Assembly: GCA_002869685.1 (NCBI GenBank)
Contig: PKUE01000161.1
Coordinates: 1-64,000, forward strand
Direction of reading: 5' to 3'
DNA length: 64,000 nt
DNA from: Desulfuromonas sp.
GTDB taxonomy: Bacteria > Desulfobacterota > Desulfuromonadia > Desulfuromonadales > Desulfuromonadaceae
A program made the translations under genes and the position numbers. The notes beneath the pieces are model-generated. The model was not told where the DNA came from, made no database searches, and worked only from the letters and a program-made list of their open reading frames with translations. Shown here in pieces: positions 7,037 to 15,201 of the stretch; positions within the stretch are counted from its first letter, which is position 1, and each line of letters starts with the position of its first letter.

Positions 7037-8683
7037 TTAGCCCTCCGTTGGAGCTGTAAGTTGCGGGTGATTACCGGCAAGATGGTTGTTGAGATGGATC
7101 AGCGTAATCGGGCCGATAATGCCGTCAGCGGCCAAACCTTCAGACTGTTGAAACTGCTGGAGTTCATCGAGCAGCAGACCGTTGAGGCGCAGAGTGGGGT
7201 CGGGACGTGCTTCACGCTGCATCAGCCGCGCCATCTGTTGCTCCAGCCACAGCACCATCAGGCCGTCTTCATCGGGTCCTACCGCGCCGTTGTAGGCACT
7301 GGGCGGTTGCCACAACAGGGTGAATTCCCCATACCATTGCTCCATCAGGTCGCTGGTGGCAACGGTGCGGATCTGGTCACCGATCACGAAGGTGGCCACA
7401 TCGGCATTGAGGGCGGTAAGTGTGGCGTAAAAACGTTGACCATGGCGGTCCTGCAAGGTGAGGATCGCCGGACGGTTCAGCTGTCGCAAACTGCCGAGGC
7501 TGCCCCGTTTGGTGAGAAACCGCAGCCCCTGCTGCAAAGCGTAATCACCGGGTTGAACAGGTCCGGCCACATAATCTTCTCCCCAGACACGGAACAGCGC
7601 CTGATAGGCCAGGGCCTGGCTGTTGCCGACAGGGAGCTGCTCTGGCCAGGCCAGAGCCTCGGTGGCCGGACGTTCGCTGGCTGGGGGGGCGGTTACGATC
7701 GGGAGTTCCACCACCGTCTGTTCGGCGACTCGCGCCGGGGTCATGGTGTCGACGGGGGGATTCGGTTGCTGGGGCAGGTTGTTATAGACGAGCAGGGCGA
7801 CACTGGCCACGGCGACGCCGCCGAGAATCCATGTCCAGCGAGAGGCGCGGTTGCCTGCTGAAGCGTCATTGGAGGGATCACCAAAAACCTCGCGCGCTGT
7901 GGTTGCCATCAATTTGCGGCTGACGGTGTTTTGTTCTTTTACATAGGCACCGAGCAGGGCGCGATCACACAACAGGTTGATCAGTCGCGGTACTCCGCCG
8001 CTGAGACGGTACAGTTTGCGGATGGTTGTCGCTGGAAACAGTGGCCGTTCCACTCCGGCCACTTTGAGGCGGTGACCGATGTAGCCGACCATCTCCTGCT
8101 GCGACAGCGGTTCGAGATGGTAACGGGCGGTGATGCGTTGGGCCAACTGGCGTAGATCGGGACGTTCCAGCATGGCCTTGAGTTCCGGTTGGCCGAGCAT
8201 GATCACCTGAAGAAGTTTCTGTTTATTGGTCTCCAGGTTAGTCAACAGGCGGATCTGTTCGAGGACATCGACCGAGAGATTTTGGGCTTCGTCAATGATC
8301 AGAACCGTTTTGCGTCCGTTGGCGTGGGTGTCGAGCAGGTATTTATTGATCCCATCGACAAACACCTTGATGCTCTGATTTCCTTCAGGATAGCCGATGC
8401 CCAACTCATCGCAAATGGTGGCCAGAAGTTCGGCGGCGGTCACCTTGGGATTCAGGACAAAGGCGATCTCAGCATCTTCGGGGACTTGTTCGAGCAGACA
8501 GCGGCACACGGTGGTCTTGCCGGTGCCGACTTCGCCGGTAAGCAGGACAAAGCCGCCATCGGATTGCAGGCCGTAGATCAAGTGGGCCAGCGCTTCACGG
8601 TGGCGTTCACTCATGTACAGATATTGAGGATCGGGAGCAATGGAGAAGGGTTTGTCTTTGAGACCGAAGTAGTCTTTGTACAT
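7037..8683 (-). CDS. gspA: GspA/ExeA-type AAA ATPase with peptidoglycan-binding domain
   Basis: The 548-residue protein has an N-terminal AAA ATPase with Walker A GEVGTGKTT (about residue 50) and Walker B VLIIDEAQN. A single transmembrane helix follows near residues 283-300. The periplasmic C-terminus ends in a PG_binding_1-like fold (LNGLLLDELQQFQQSEGLAADGIIG). ExeA/GspA uses ATP and peptidoglycan binding to help place the secretin. It starts at ATG 8683, with AGGACAGCT just upstream. It forms a two-gene unit with gspB. Confidence 0.9.
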   Translation of the reverse strand: MYKDYFGLKDKPFSIAPDPQYLYMSERHREALAHLIYGLQSDGGFVLLTGEVGTGKTTVCRCLLEQVPEDAEIAFVLNPKVTAAELLATICDELGIGYPEGNQSIKVFVDGINKYLLDTHANGRKTVLIIDEAQNLSVDVLEQIRLLTNLETNKQKLLQVIMLGQPELKAMLERPDLRQLAQRITARYHLEPLSQQEMVGYIGHRLKVAGVERPLFPATTIRKLYRLSGGVPRLINLLCDRALLGAYVKEQNTVSRKLMATTAREVFGDPSNDASAGNRASRWTWILGGVAVASVALLVYNNLPQQPNPPVDTMTPARVAEQTVVELPIVTAPPASERPATEALAWPEQLPVGNSQALAYQALFRVWGEDYVAGPVQPGDYALQQGLRFLTKRGSLGSLRQLNRPAILTLQDRHGQRFYATLTALNADVATFVIGDQIRTVATSDLMEQWYGEFTLLWQPPSAYNGAVGPDEDGLMVLWLEQQMARLMQREARPDPTLRLNGLLLDELQQFQQSEGLAADGIIGPITLIHLNNHLAGNHPQLTAPTEG

Positions 8684-8992
8684 AGCTGTCCTGTCGCCGG
8701 ATGTCGTCGAAACACTGGGGGTTGATCGAAAACCAATTGAAACATCATAGTCAATTAGAACGGCTATTCCCAGTTTTTTCTAAAGGAAGTCGGGCTGCGA
8801 AGGGGTGCCGCTGTCGGGAACCGCTGGAATCATCAGGCTGGCCGGAAAACTGACGTTGTCTATGGCACATTAGAAGAATAGAAAAAACATCCCGGGTCTT
8901 GTATGGTTTGCCGAGAGTCACACACGTGTGGTGTTTGGGGATAAAATCAAAAACGGAAAAGGACCGCTATGTAACAAATTCAAAGTGTTGTT

Positions 8993-9469
8993 GTGGTGTT
9001 GATGCTGTTGGTTGCCCTGCCTGTATGCGGATTTGCTCAGGAGATAGCAACCAGTAAAGAGAAAGCGATTAACGAGTTGCTCGAAGTGACCGGGGCCAAA
9101 CAAGTGGGGATTCAGATGGGGATGGCCATTAACCAGTCGCTGGCCGCCTCGCTGAAGGTACAAAATCCGAATATTCCACCCCGGGCGCTGGAGATTCTTG
9201 GTGAAGAGACGCAGACCATGATGACAGAGAATGTGGATGCGCTGTTTGCCTCGATTGTACCGGTCTACGCCGAGTTTTTTACCGAGAAAGAGATTCGGGA
9301 TATGCTGGCGTTCTATGAAACGCCGACGGGCAAAAAGACCATTGCCACCATGCCGCAAATTCTCAATAAAAGCATGATGATCGGTCAGCAATGGGGACAG
9401 AGTCTGGTGCCGCAACTGGTGACAAACCTTGAACGCCGTTTCAAGGAAGAGGGGATCAAGGTCGATTAA
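8993..9469 (+). CDS. DUF2059 secreted protein, normal start interrupted by a stop codon
   Basis: The product is a small secreted helical protein with a DUF2059-like domain (YAEFFTEKEIRDMLAFYETPTGKK). The function of DUF2059 is not established. A good ribosome site AAAAGGA (8957-8963) sits 5 nt before ATG 8969, but the next codon is TAA (8972-8974). After it the frame continues as QIQSVVVVLMLLVALPVCGFAQE and then the mature protein. That is a complete signal peptide if codon 2 were AAA (Lys). The only possible starts downstream of the stop are GTG 8993 or later codons, and they have no Shine-Dalgarno. The gene is therefore either inactivated, weakly expressed, or affected by a one-base sequence error. 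Coordinates given here use GTG 8993. Confidence 0.6.
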   Translation: MVLMLLVALPVCGFAQEIATSKEKAINELLEVTGAKQVGIQMGMAINQSLAASLKVQNPNIPPRALEILGEETQTMMTENVDALFASIVPVYAEFFTEKEIRDMLAFYETPTGKKTIATMPQILNKSMMIGQQWGQSLVPQLVTNLERRFKEEGIKVD

Positions 9470-9499
9470 GCGATCCCCGCAACAGTGAGAAAATCATAT

Positions 9500-9535
9500 A
9501 ACCCCGGCTTGTGAAGACACGTCGGGGTTGTTTAT
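9500..9535. terminator. Terminator between convergent genes
   Basis: AACCCCG (9500-9506) pairs with CGGGGTT (9523-9529), followed by GTTTATT. It serves the DUF2059 gene and overlaps the 3' end of the flavoprotein gene. Confidence 0.55.
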
Positions 9536-10779
9536 TGGTCCGCGCCGGCTGCGCTTCTTCCGGCAACATACCCGGTGGAAAACGCTGCCTGAAGGTTGTA
9601 ACCGCCAGTTTCCGCCTGCAGGTCGAGCAGCTCGCCGATCAGGTACAGACCTTTCACCTTGCGCGATTCCATCGTGCGCGGATCCACTTCTTTCAGGCTG
9701 ACGCCGCCCGCCGTGACAATGGCCTCTTTGAAGGGGCGGTGGCCACTTACTTCGAGGCGGAAGTTTTTTAGCCACACGCGTAAGCGTTTGCGTTCTTCTG
9801 CCGTAACATCCTGACCGAGGCGCTTTGGCGAAATTTCGGTGAGATCAAGGCAGACATCGACCATCTCTTTGGGCAGCAGGCCGCGCAGAATGCTGGAGAG
9901 TTCTTCCTTGTTACGTTTGGCAAAATCACGCAACAGCCGGGCATCGAGTTTCTTATCATCAAGGGCCGGTTTGAGATCGAGCACCAAGGCCACCGACTGC
10001 TTGGCACGCAGGGCATCTACGGCTTGAAGGCTTAAGGTGAGAATGACCGGACCGGTGACTCCCAGTTTATGAAAAACCAGTTCGCCAAATGCCTGATCCG
10101 CTTTTTTCCCGGCGATATACAGGCTGACGGCGATATTGCGTAGATTGAGAGTGTCCATCCGCGCGCAGATTTCCGGCTCTGCCACCAGCGGCACCAGCGC
10201 CGGGCGCACTTCTTCAATGGTGTGTCCGAGGGCTTCAACCAGGGGATAACCGTCACCGGTGGAGCCGGTCGCCGGGTACGAAGCCCCGCCCGTTGCCAGG
10301 ATCACCGCATCGCCGCGCAATTCGCGCTGGCCGTAGCCAATACCCTGAATCCGACCCTCTTCGACAATCAGGCGATCCACGGCAGCATCCTTGATGATCT
10401 TGACGCCGCATTGAGCGAGCCAGTCGGTCATGACGGTGACAACATGCTGAGCTTTGCCGTCACTGGGGAAAATACGTCCCCCGCGTTCGGTGGTGAGTTT
10501 GAGGCCGTGCTGTTGAAAAAAATCGCACAGCTCCTTATTGAAAAACCGATGAAAGGATTGGCGTAAAAATCGGCCGTTTTTACCGAAATAGCGGATGAAT
10601 TCGGGGATTTCGGCACTATTGGTCAGATTGCATCGTCCTTTACCGGTGATGGCCAGTTTCAGACCGGGGCGGCGCATTTTTTCGATCAGGATGGTTTCAG
10701 CACCGGCAAGGGCGGCCTGACCGGCTGCCATCATGCCCGCGGCACCGGCACCTACGACAATAACTCTGGGGTTTCCCAT
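9532..10779 (-). CDS. FAD-dependent oxidoreductase, HI0933/YhiN (BaiN) family
   Basis: The 415-residue protein starts with an FAD-binding Rossmann motif (VIVVGAGAAGMMAAGQAA). The family signature GLKLAITGKGRCNLTN follows, and a second nucleotide-binding segment lies at the C-terminus (LYLIGELLDLQAETGGYNLQ). The length fits the HI0933-like family. The physiological substrate of most members is not known. The start at ATG 10779 has GGAG upstream. It is on the same strand as the thi operon, 118 bp beyond thiE, and may be transcribed with it. Confidence 0.85.
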   Translation of the reverse strand: MGNPRVIVVGAGAAGMMAAGQAALAGAETILIEKMRRPGLKLAITGKGRCNLTNSAEIPEFIRYFGKNGRFLRQSFHRFFNKELCDFFQQHGLKLTTERGGRIFPSDGKAQHVVTVMTDWLAQCGVKIIKDAAVDRLIVEEGRIQGIGYGQRELRGDAVILATGGASYPATGSTGDGYPLVEALGHTIEEVRPALVPLVAEPEICARMDTLNLRNIAVSLYIAGKKADQAFGELVFHKLGVTGPVILTLSLQAVDALRAKQSVALVLDLKPALDDKKLDARLLRDFAKRNKEELSSILRGLLPKEMVDVCLDLTEISPKRLGQDVTAEERKRLRVWLKNFRLEVSGHRPFKEAIVTAGGVSLKEVDPRTMESRKVKGLYLIGELLDLQAETGGYNLQAAFSTGYVAGRSAAGADQ

Positions 10780-10897
10780 CCGAATCTCCGTAAGGTTGCT
10801 GACAGGGGGTTATAAAAAAGGCAGGTCTTTGAACTCGGGGTATTGTGGCACTGTGGCCCAAAGATAGCAAAGTGTTTTGTGGTCAAGGGCCAGACGT

Positions 10898-11512
10898 TTA
10901 TTGGCCCAGAAATTCCTGTGCGGCCAGGCAGGGGTTGTCAGCGCTAAGAATTGCCGAGATGACGGCACAACCTCGGGCGCCAGCGTTCAACACGGCGGCG
11001 CTGCGTTGGGCGGTGATGCCACCGAGGGCAATGACCGGAATTGTCAGTTCCTGGCAGATGTGCTCGAGTTTTTCTACGCCCTGAGGGGCACCGTAACGCG
11101 CCTTGGAGGGGGTGGCGTAGATGGGGCTGAAGGTGACAAAATCAGCGCCTTGCTGTTCAACGTCACGGGCACGCTGCAGCTGGTGCGTCGAAACGCCGAT
11201 CAGTTTGTCGTTACCGAGTAACTGGCGGGCGACGGGGACGGGCAGAGAGTGCTCGGTCAGATGAACCCCATCGGCTTCGACGGCCAGAGCGATGTCGATG
11301 CGATCATTGATAAGGAGTTGGGCGCGGTAGCGGCGCGTCAAGGTGCGCAGAGCTTCCCCGAGGGTGTACAGCTGATCGCTGTTCAGGTCCTTTTCACGCA
11401 ACTGAACGGCCTGAACACCGCCTTGCAGCGCCGCTTCAATGACTTCGAGCAAATCGCGACCGCCGGTTTGGTGGCGGTCGCTGATCAGGTAGAGGGAAAA
11501 GTCAATCGACAT
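10898..11512 (-). CDS. thiE: Thiamine-phosphate synthase
   Basis: The 204-residue TIM-barrel protein joins the pyrimidine (HMP-PP) and thiazole phosphate moieties into thiamine monophosphate. Visible signatures are LYLISDRHQ at the N-terminus, VQLREKDL, DGVHLTEHSLPV, IGVSTHQLQRA and VIALGGITAQ. It is the last gene of the TPP-regulated thiFSGHE run, with a 3-nt gap after thiH. No clear Shine-Dalgarno is seen, so translation probably depends on ribosomes finishing thiH. Confidence 0.93.
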   Translation of the reverse strand: MSIDFSLYLISDRHQTGGRDLLEVIEAALQGGVQAVQLREKDLNSDQLYTLGEALRTLTRRYRAQLLINDRIDIALAVEADGVHLTEHSLPVPVARQLLGNDKLIGVSTHQLQRARDVEQQGADFVTFSPIYATPSKARYGAPQGVEKLEHICQELTIPVIALGGITAQRSAAVLNAGARGCAVISAILSADNPCLAAQEFLGQ

Positions 11513-11515
11513 GGG

Positions 11516-12640
11516 TTACATGGATGACGCATTAAGAAAGGCCGTGTCCCAGTCTTTCCACACCGCTTCGTAGCCTTTGGCGCGGATCACTTTGCTCATC
11601 TCTTCAGGGCTGCGGTCATCGTCGATGACAAACTGTTCCTTGTTTTTGCCACCGTCGGCATGACCACCGGGGGCGGTACAGGAACCGGCACTCATGTGGG
11701 TGATGCCCAGTGGCATGAGGCTGTCGCGCAGCTGTGAACTTTCGCGGGTGGACAGGAACAGGGCGGCATCCGGGATCAGCAGGCGTGAGGCACACACCGC
11801 TTGAACCAGCTGCTTGTCGTTGACCGGATTGATTGGCGCAAAGCCGCCGTCGGCCGGACGGATGCGCGGGAACGAGATGCTGACATGGCTGCGCCAGTAG
11901 CGGTGGGCCAGATAATAGGCGTGCAGACCGGTGTAGAACGCTTCGCTTTCAAATGGACCGAGGCCGAGCAGGGCGCCGACGCCGATACGACGCAGGCCTG
12001 CTTCACCGGCGCGGTCCGGTGCTTCGAGGCGGTAGCGGTAATCGCGCTTTTTACCAAACGGATGCAGTTGCTCGTAGAGGACCGGATCGTAGGTTTCCTG
12101 ATACAGGGTCAGTCCGTCCACCCCGGCAGAGACCATCTGCTTATAGCCGTCGGTATCCATGGGATAGACTTCAATGCTGATGGAGCTGAACAGCGGCTTG
12201 ATTCGCTCCACGGCCTTGGCCAGATAGCTGTTATCCGCCATGGTGGTGTGTTCACCGGTGAGCAGCAGGATGGCGCGAAAACCGTAATCGTGAATGATCT
12301 GGGCTTCTTTTTCGATCTCGTCGAAGGTCAGGGTCGCGCGGGGAATTTTGTTGCTGGCGTTGAAGCCGCAGTATTTACAGCCGTTGCTGCATTCGTTGGA
12401 CAGATACAGAGGCGTATAAAGCTGGATGATATTACCGAAGCGCTGGCGGGTCACCTGATGGGCGCGTTGCGCCATCGGTTCGAGGTAATCGAGTGCCGCG
12501 GGGGACAACAGGGTCAGATAATCCTGCGGCGTCAGGCGTTCAGCAGCCAGTGCCTGTTCAACCTGCAGGCCGGTGGTGTTGGCCATCTGTTCACGAATCT
12601 GTTCAGCCGGATACTTGAGTATTTCGTCGGCGAAGCTCAT
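11516..12640 (-). CDS. thiH: 2-iminoacetate synthase (tyrosine lyase)
   Basis: This radical SAM enzyme cleaves tyrosine to dehydroglycine (2-iminoacetate) and p-cresol for thiazole formation. The 374-residue protein shows the cluster-binding CxxxCxxC in ECSNGCKYCGF. It has the usual ThiH length and the C-terminal BATS-type region. The presence of thiH instead of thiO means an oxygen-independent thiazole route, which fits an anaerobe. GGGAGG lies before ATG 12640. The start follows thiG by 2 nt. Confidence 0.94.
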   Translation of the reverse strand: MSFADEILKYPAEQIREQMANTTGLQVEQALAAERLTPQDYLTLLSPAALDYLEPMAQRAHQVTRQRFGNIIQLYTPLYLSNECSNGCKYCGFNASNKIPRATLTFDEIEKEAQIIHDYGFRAILLLTGEHTTMADNSYLAKAVERIKPLFSSISIEVYPMDTDGYKQMVSAGVDGLTLYQETYDPVLYEQLHPFGKKRDYRYRLEAPDRAGEAGLRRIGVGALLGLGPFESEAFYTGLHAYYLAHRYWRSHVSISFPRIRPADGGFAPINPVNDKQLVQAVCASRLLIPDAALFLSTRESSQLRDSLMPLGITHMSAGSCTAPGGHADGGKNKEQFVIDDDRSPEEMSKVIRAKGYEAVWKDWDTAFLNASSM

Positions 12641-12642
12641 GA

Positions 12643-13416
12643 TTATTCCTCCCGTAAGAAGCCGGTGAGAGGACTGGAGGCTTCAGCCTGGTTGCGTTGC
12701 TTGCCGAGCCCGGCCAGATAGCCCATGCGCCCGGCTTCAACCGCTTTACCAAAGGCTTCGGCCATCATGGTCGGATTTCCTGCCACCGCCATCGCAGTAT
12801 TGACCAGTACGGCATCGGCACCAAGCTCCATAGCTTCAGCCGCATGGGACGGAGCGCCGAGTCCGGCATCGACGACGACGGGAACAATGGCCTGTTCGAT
12901 AATGATGGCCACGTTGTCACGGGTTTTCAGACCTTTATTGGTGCCGATGGGGGCGCCGAGCGGCATCACCGTCGCGACACCGACTTCCTGCAGATGTTTG
13001 GCCAGCACCGGGTCGGCGTTGATGTAGGGCAGCACGATGAAACCTTCTTTGACCAGAACTTCGGCGGCCTTGAGTGTTTCAATCGGATCGGGCAGCAGGT
13101 AGTAGGGATCGGGAGTCACTTCCAGTTTGACCCACGGCTCACAGCCGGCAGCGCGGGCAAGACGGGCCAGACGGATCGCTTCCTCGGCATCACGAGCGCC
13201 ACTGGTATTGGGCAGCAGCAGGTATTTGTTGCGGTCGATATGGTTGAGCAGGTCATCCTGTTGATCATCAACATTGACGCGGCGCAGGGCGACGGTGACG
13301 ATTTCGGCACCGGAAGCGGCAATGGTTGCAGCCATCTGCTGATTGGAGGCGAATTTGCCGGTTCCGACCATCAGGCGGGAACGGAAGGTGCGACCGGCGA
13401 TTGTCAGTTGATCCAT
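12643..13416 (-). CDS. thiG: Thiazole synthase
   Basis: ThiG condenses 1-deoxyxylulose 5-phosphate, dehydroglycine and ThiS thiocarboxylate into the thiazole phosphate. The 257-residue barrel shows the Schiff-base lysine region [11 protein letters not shown], the glycine-rich [12 protein letters not shown] and the C-terminal phosphate site [16 protein letters not shown] started at ATG 13416 ([20 protein letters not shown]), preceded by AAAGGG. The 13 codons upstream are not family-like. Confidence 0.94.
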   Translation of the reverse strand: MDQLTIAGRTFRSRLMVGTGKFASNQQMAATIAASGAEIVTVALRRVNVDDQQDDLLNHIDRNKYLLLPNTSGARDAEEAIRLARLARAAGCEPWVKLEVTPDPYYLLPDPIETLKAAEVLVKEGFIVLPYINADPVLAKHLQEVGVATVMPLGAPIGTNKGLKTRDNVAIIIEQAIVPVVVDAGLGAPSHAAEAMELGADAVLVNTAMAVAGNPTMMAEAFGKAVEAGRMGYLAGLGKQRNQAEASSPLTGFLREE

Positions 13417-13501
13417 GGTGATACCCTTTCTTGTGGCGACATGCTGTCGCGTCACGGATAAATAAAATTGCAGACGAGATCGTTGGATTGGTCCTCAGTG
13501 A

Positions 13502-13702
13502 CTAACCGCCACCGACGAAGTTGACGATCTCGATCACATCTCCATCTTGCAGAGAAATCGTTGCCAGGGTGTCGCGCGTCAGGATGTCGCGGTTATACTC
13601 CACGGCAATGCGCGCCGCATCCAGGCCCATTTCGTTGATCAGGTCGGCCAGAGTTTGTCCGGCGCTGGCGGTGCGGATCTGGTTATTGACGGTGATATTC
13701 AT
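13502..13702 (-). CDS. thiS: Sulfur carrier protein ThiS
   Basis: The 66-residue ubiquitin-fold protein ends in Gly-Gly-Gly, the tail that ThiF adenylates and that becomes a thiocarboxylate sulfur donor for ThiG. Motifs are TLADLINEMGLDAARIAVEYN and DVIEIVNFVGGG. The start ATG 13702 is 1 nt beyond the thiF stop. GAGGAG inside the thiF end serves as its ribosome site. An 85-bp gap separates it from thiG. Confidence 0.93.
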   Translation of the reverse strand: MNITVNNQIRTASAGQTLADLINEMGLDAARIAVEYNRDILTRDTLATISLQDGDVIEIVNFVGGG

Positions 13703-13703
13703 G

Positions 13704-14522
13704 CTAGCACTCCTCCTCAACGGGATCGAGCCCGAGTAGCAAACGGATGACGACATTGGCCTGGTGGTGGGCGGCGATGCCGACCCGCGGCGCCATCAAT
13801 CCATGTCCGGCTTCAACGGCGCTGGTGCCGTCGCCGCACAGGTATAAGCGGCCCATGGCGCGGCGGGTGGTAATGGTATTGCCCGGTCCGTAACCGGCCA
13901 TGCCCGACCCGGCGACCAGAGGCCGCTCCGGGTAGGCGCGTAACCATTCTGAGGTAATCATGGCCTTGGTTTCGGCGCAGTCGACTGCCTCGACGAGAAT
14001 CGTTGCTTCCGAGAACAGGCTGGTCAGATTCTGGCTGGTGAGAAAGCGGTGTTCGGCATCAACGGTCATAAACGGGTTGATCCGTTTCAGGTTTGTTTTG
14101 AGCGCTTCCACTTTGTTGATGCCGATCTGATCGATAAAAAACTGCTGGCGATTGAGGTTTGAAGGCTCCACCACATCGTAGTCGGCAACGATAATGTGAC
14201 CGATTCCAGCACGGGCAAGAGCAATCGCGATAGAGGAGCCGAGGCCGCCGGCCCCGGCGATGCCAATGGTCGCCTGCTTCAACGGTTCGTGGACCTCCGG
14301 CGTGTGGCGGGCGATCAAAAACGCTTCGAGTTCTGATTCGCTGGGTATTTCTCCGCGGCGAATGAAAATGACATGGTCGAAGGGCTGCAGGATGCGGTCG
14401 CTTTGAACTGGCATACCGTTGCAGATGATGACATCCGCCAGCGGTTTGATCTGATCGCGCAAATCAAACAGGGTCTGGTTGTCTTTCACCTGGATCTTAT
14501 TTTCGTTGAGAACGATTATCAT
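13704..14522 (-). CDS. thiF: ThiS adenylyltransferase with ThiS-like N-terminal domain
   Basis: The 272-residue protein is an E1-like adenylyltransferase that activates the ThiS C-terminus. The core (about residues 84-272) has the nucleotide motif IGIAGAGGLGSSIAIALARAG and VADYDVVEPSNLNRQ. Residues 1-60 look like a second ThiS/ubiquitin-like fold (MIIVLNENKIQVKDNQTLFD to VIFIRRG) without a Gly-Gly tail. Family members of this type occur in related bacteria. No strong Shine-Dalgarno precedes ATG 14522. It is the first gene of the operon under the TPP riboswitch. Confidence 0.88.
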   Translation of the reverse strand: MIIVLNENKIQVKDNQTLFDLRDQIKPLADVIICNGMPVQSDRILQPFDHVIFIRRGEIPSESELEAFLIARHTPEVHEPLKQATIGIAGAGGLGSSIAIALARAGIGHIIVADYDVVEPSNLNRQQFFIDQIGINKVEALKTNLKRINPFMTVDAEHRFLTSQNLTSLFSEATILVEAVDCAETKAMITSEWLRAYPERPLVAGSGMAGYGPGNTITTRRAMGRLYLCGDGTSAVEAGHGLMAPRVGIAAHHQANVVIRLLLGLDPVEEEC

Positions 14523-14555
14523 GGCATGTCAGAGGGCCGTAGCGGCCCACAAATA

Positions 14556-14579
14556 GAAAAAGGTCGCGAGAGCGACCTT
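14556..14579 (-). terminator. Riboswitch expression-platform terminator
   Basis: On the minus strand an 8-bp stem AAGGTCGC/GCGACCTT with a 4-nt loop is followed by TTTTTC. It lies between the TPP aptamer and the thiF start, so ligand binding probably causes premature termination here. Confidence 0.8.
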
Positions 14580-14605
14580 CGACGGAATAAATCCCGTATC
14601 AAGTG

Positions 14606-14690
14606 CCGCTTCCCTACGCCGGTATAACCCGGATCAGGTTCTAAGGGTCGTCCTTTTCAGGACTCTCAGTAATAAACTCCCCCAGGGCTT
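14606..14690 (-). ncRNA. TPP riboswitch aptamer (THI element)
   Basis: Read on the minus strand, the region contains the conserved TPP-aptamer blocks in order. These are a G-rich P1/P2 start near 14688, CTGAGAG (14673-14667), ACCCTTAGAACCTGATC (14648-14632), CCGGCGTAGGGAA (14621-14609). The spacing between blocks is the normal one. It controls thiF-thiS-thiG-thiH-thiE. A terminator hairpin follows 27 nt downstream. Confidence 0.95.
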
Positions 14691-14709
14691 TTAAACTTTT
14701 TAAGGTAAA

Positions 14710-14738
14710 AAACTAACGTTCGTATACCTTAAAGTCAA
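14710..14738 (-). promoter_or_regulatory. Sigma-70 promoter of the thi operon
   Basis: On the minus strand TTGACT (14738-14733), a 17-bp spacer and TAGTTT (14715-14710) lie just ahead of the riboswitch. The transcript would begin near 14703. Confidence 0.65.
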
Positions 14739-14874
14739 CTTTTTTATCGGTTTGCCGTTGTTTTTCGTGGTGGCTTTCAACTAGTATGGGCGCAACCGAA
14801 AAACAGGGGATCGTCAGGGGGCTTTTTGCCGCTGGCAATCTGATTTTATAGTGTCTTTTTCAAGGAGTATCGTC

Positions 14875-15195
14875 ATGAGTATTTCCGAGCGTTATCGTGA
14901 TCTGGTGGAGGAGGTTGACGGAATTGTAAAATCCCTTCATGCCGACGAGGCAACCCGGACTGCTGCACGGGCATTGCATGTGCTGGATCAGGCGCTGGAA
15001 ACGCTGGAGGAACAGGCCGAGGAAGTTGGTGAAATTCCCCGCATGAAAATTGAGGCCAAACTTAGCCCGGTGTTGTTGGATGCCCACAATCTGTTTGATC
15101 GCGGCCGTCTGCTGCTTGAAGAACAACAACTTGCGGCGGCCCATAAGATCTGGGATGTACAGAAGAAACTTTATCGCCTGCTCAACGATCTTTAA
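14875..15195 (+). CDS. Small helical cytoplasmic protein, unknown function
   Basis: The 106-residue protein is rich in Glu, Leu, Ala and Gln, with heptad-like spacing over most of its length (VLDQALETLEEQAEEV, RLLLEEQQLAAAHKIW). It is probably an all-helical bundle or coiled coil. There is no signal peptide or cysteine. AAGGAG lies 7 nt before ATG 14875, so I excluded the longer upstream frame. It is convergent with the GGDEF gene that ends 6 bp downstream. I do not recognise the family. Confidence 0.7.
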   Translation: MSISERYRDLVEEVDGIVKSLHADEATRTAARALHVLDQALETLEEQAEEVGEIPRMKIEAKLSPVLLDAHNLFDRGRLLLEEQQLAAAHKIWDVQKKLYRLLNDL

Positions 15196-15201
15196 ACCGT
15201 G

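Noticed and set aside
8860..8880. TGGCAC at 8864 as a sigma-54 promoter
   Set aside because: The required TTGC-type -12 element is absent at the correct distance. No convincing TGGCAC-N5-TTGC was found in the intergenic regions.
8918..9415. 165-codon minus-strand frame across the DUF2059 gene
   Set aside because: It has no motif or ribosome site. The plus-strand frame encodes a signal peptide and a family-like domain.
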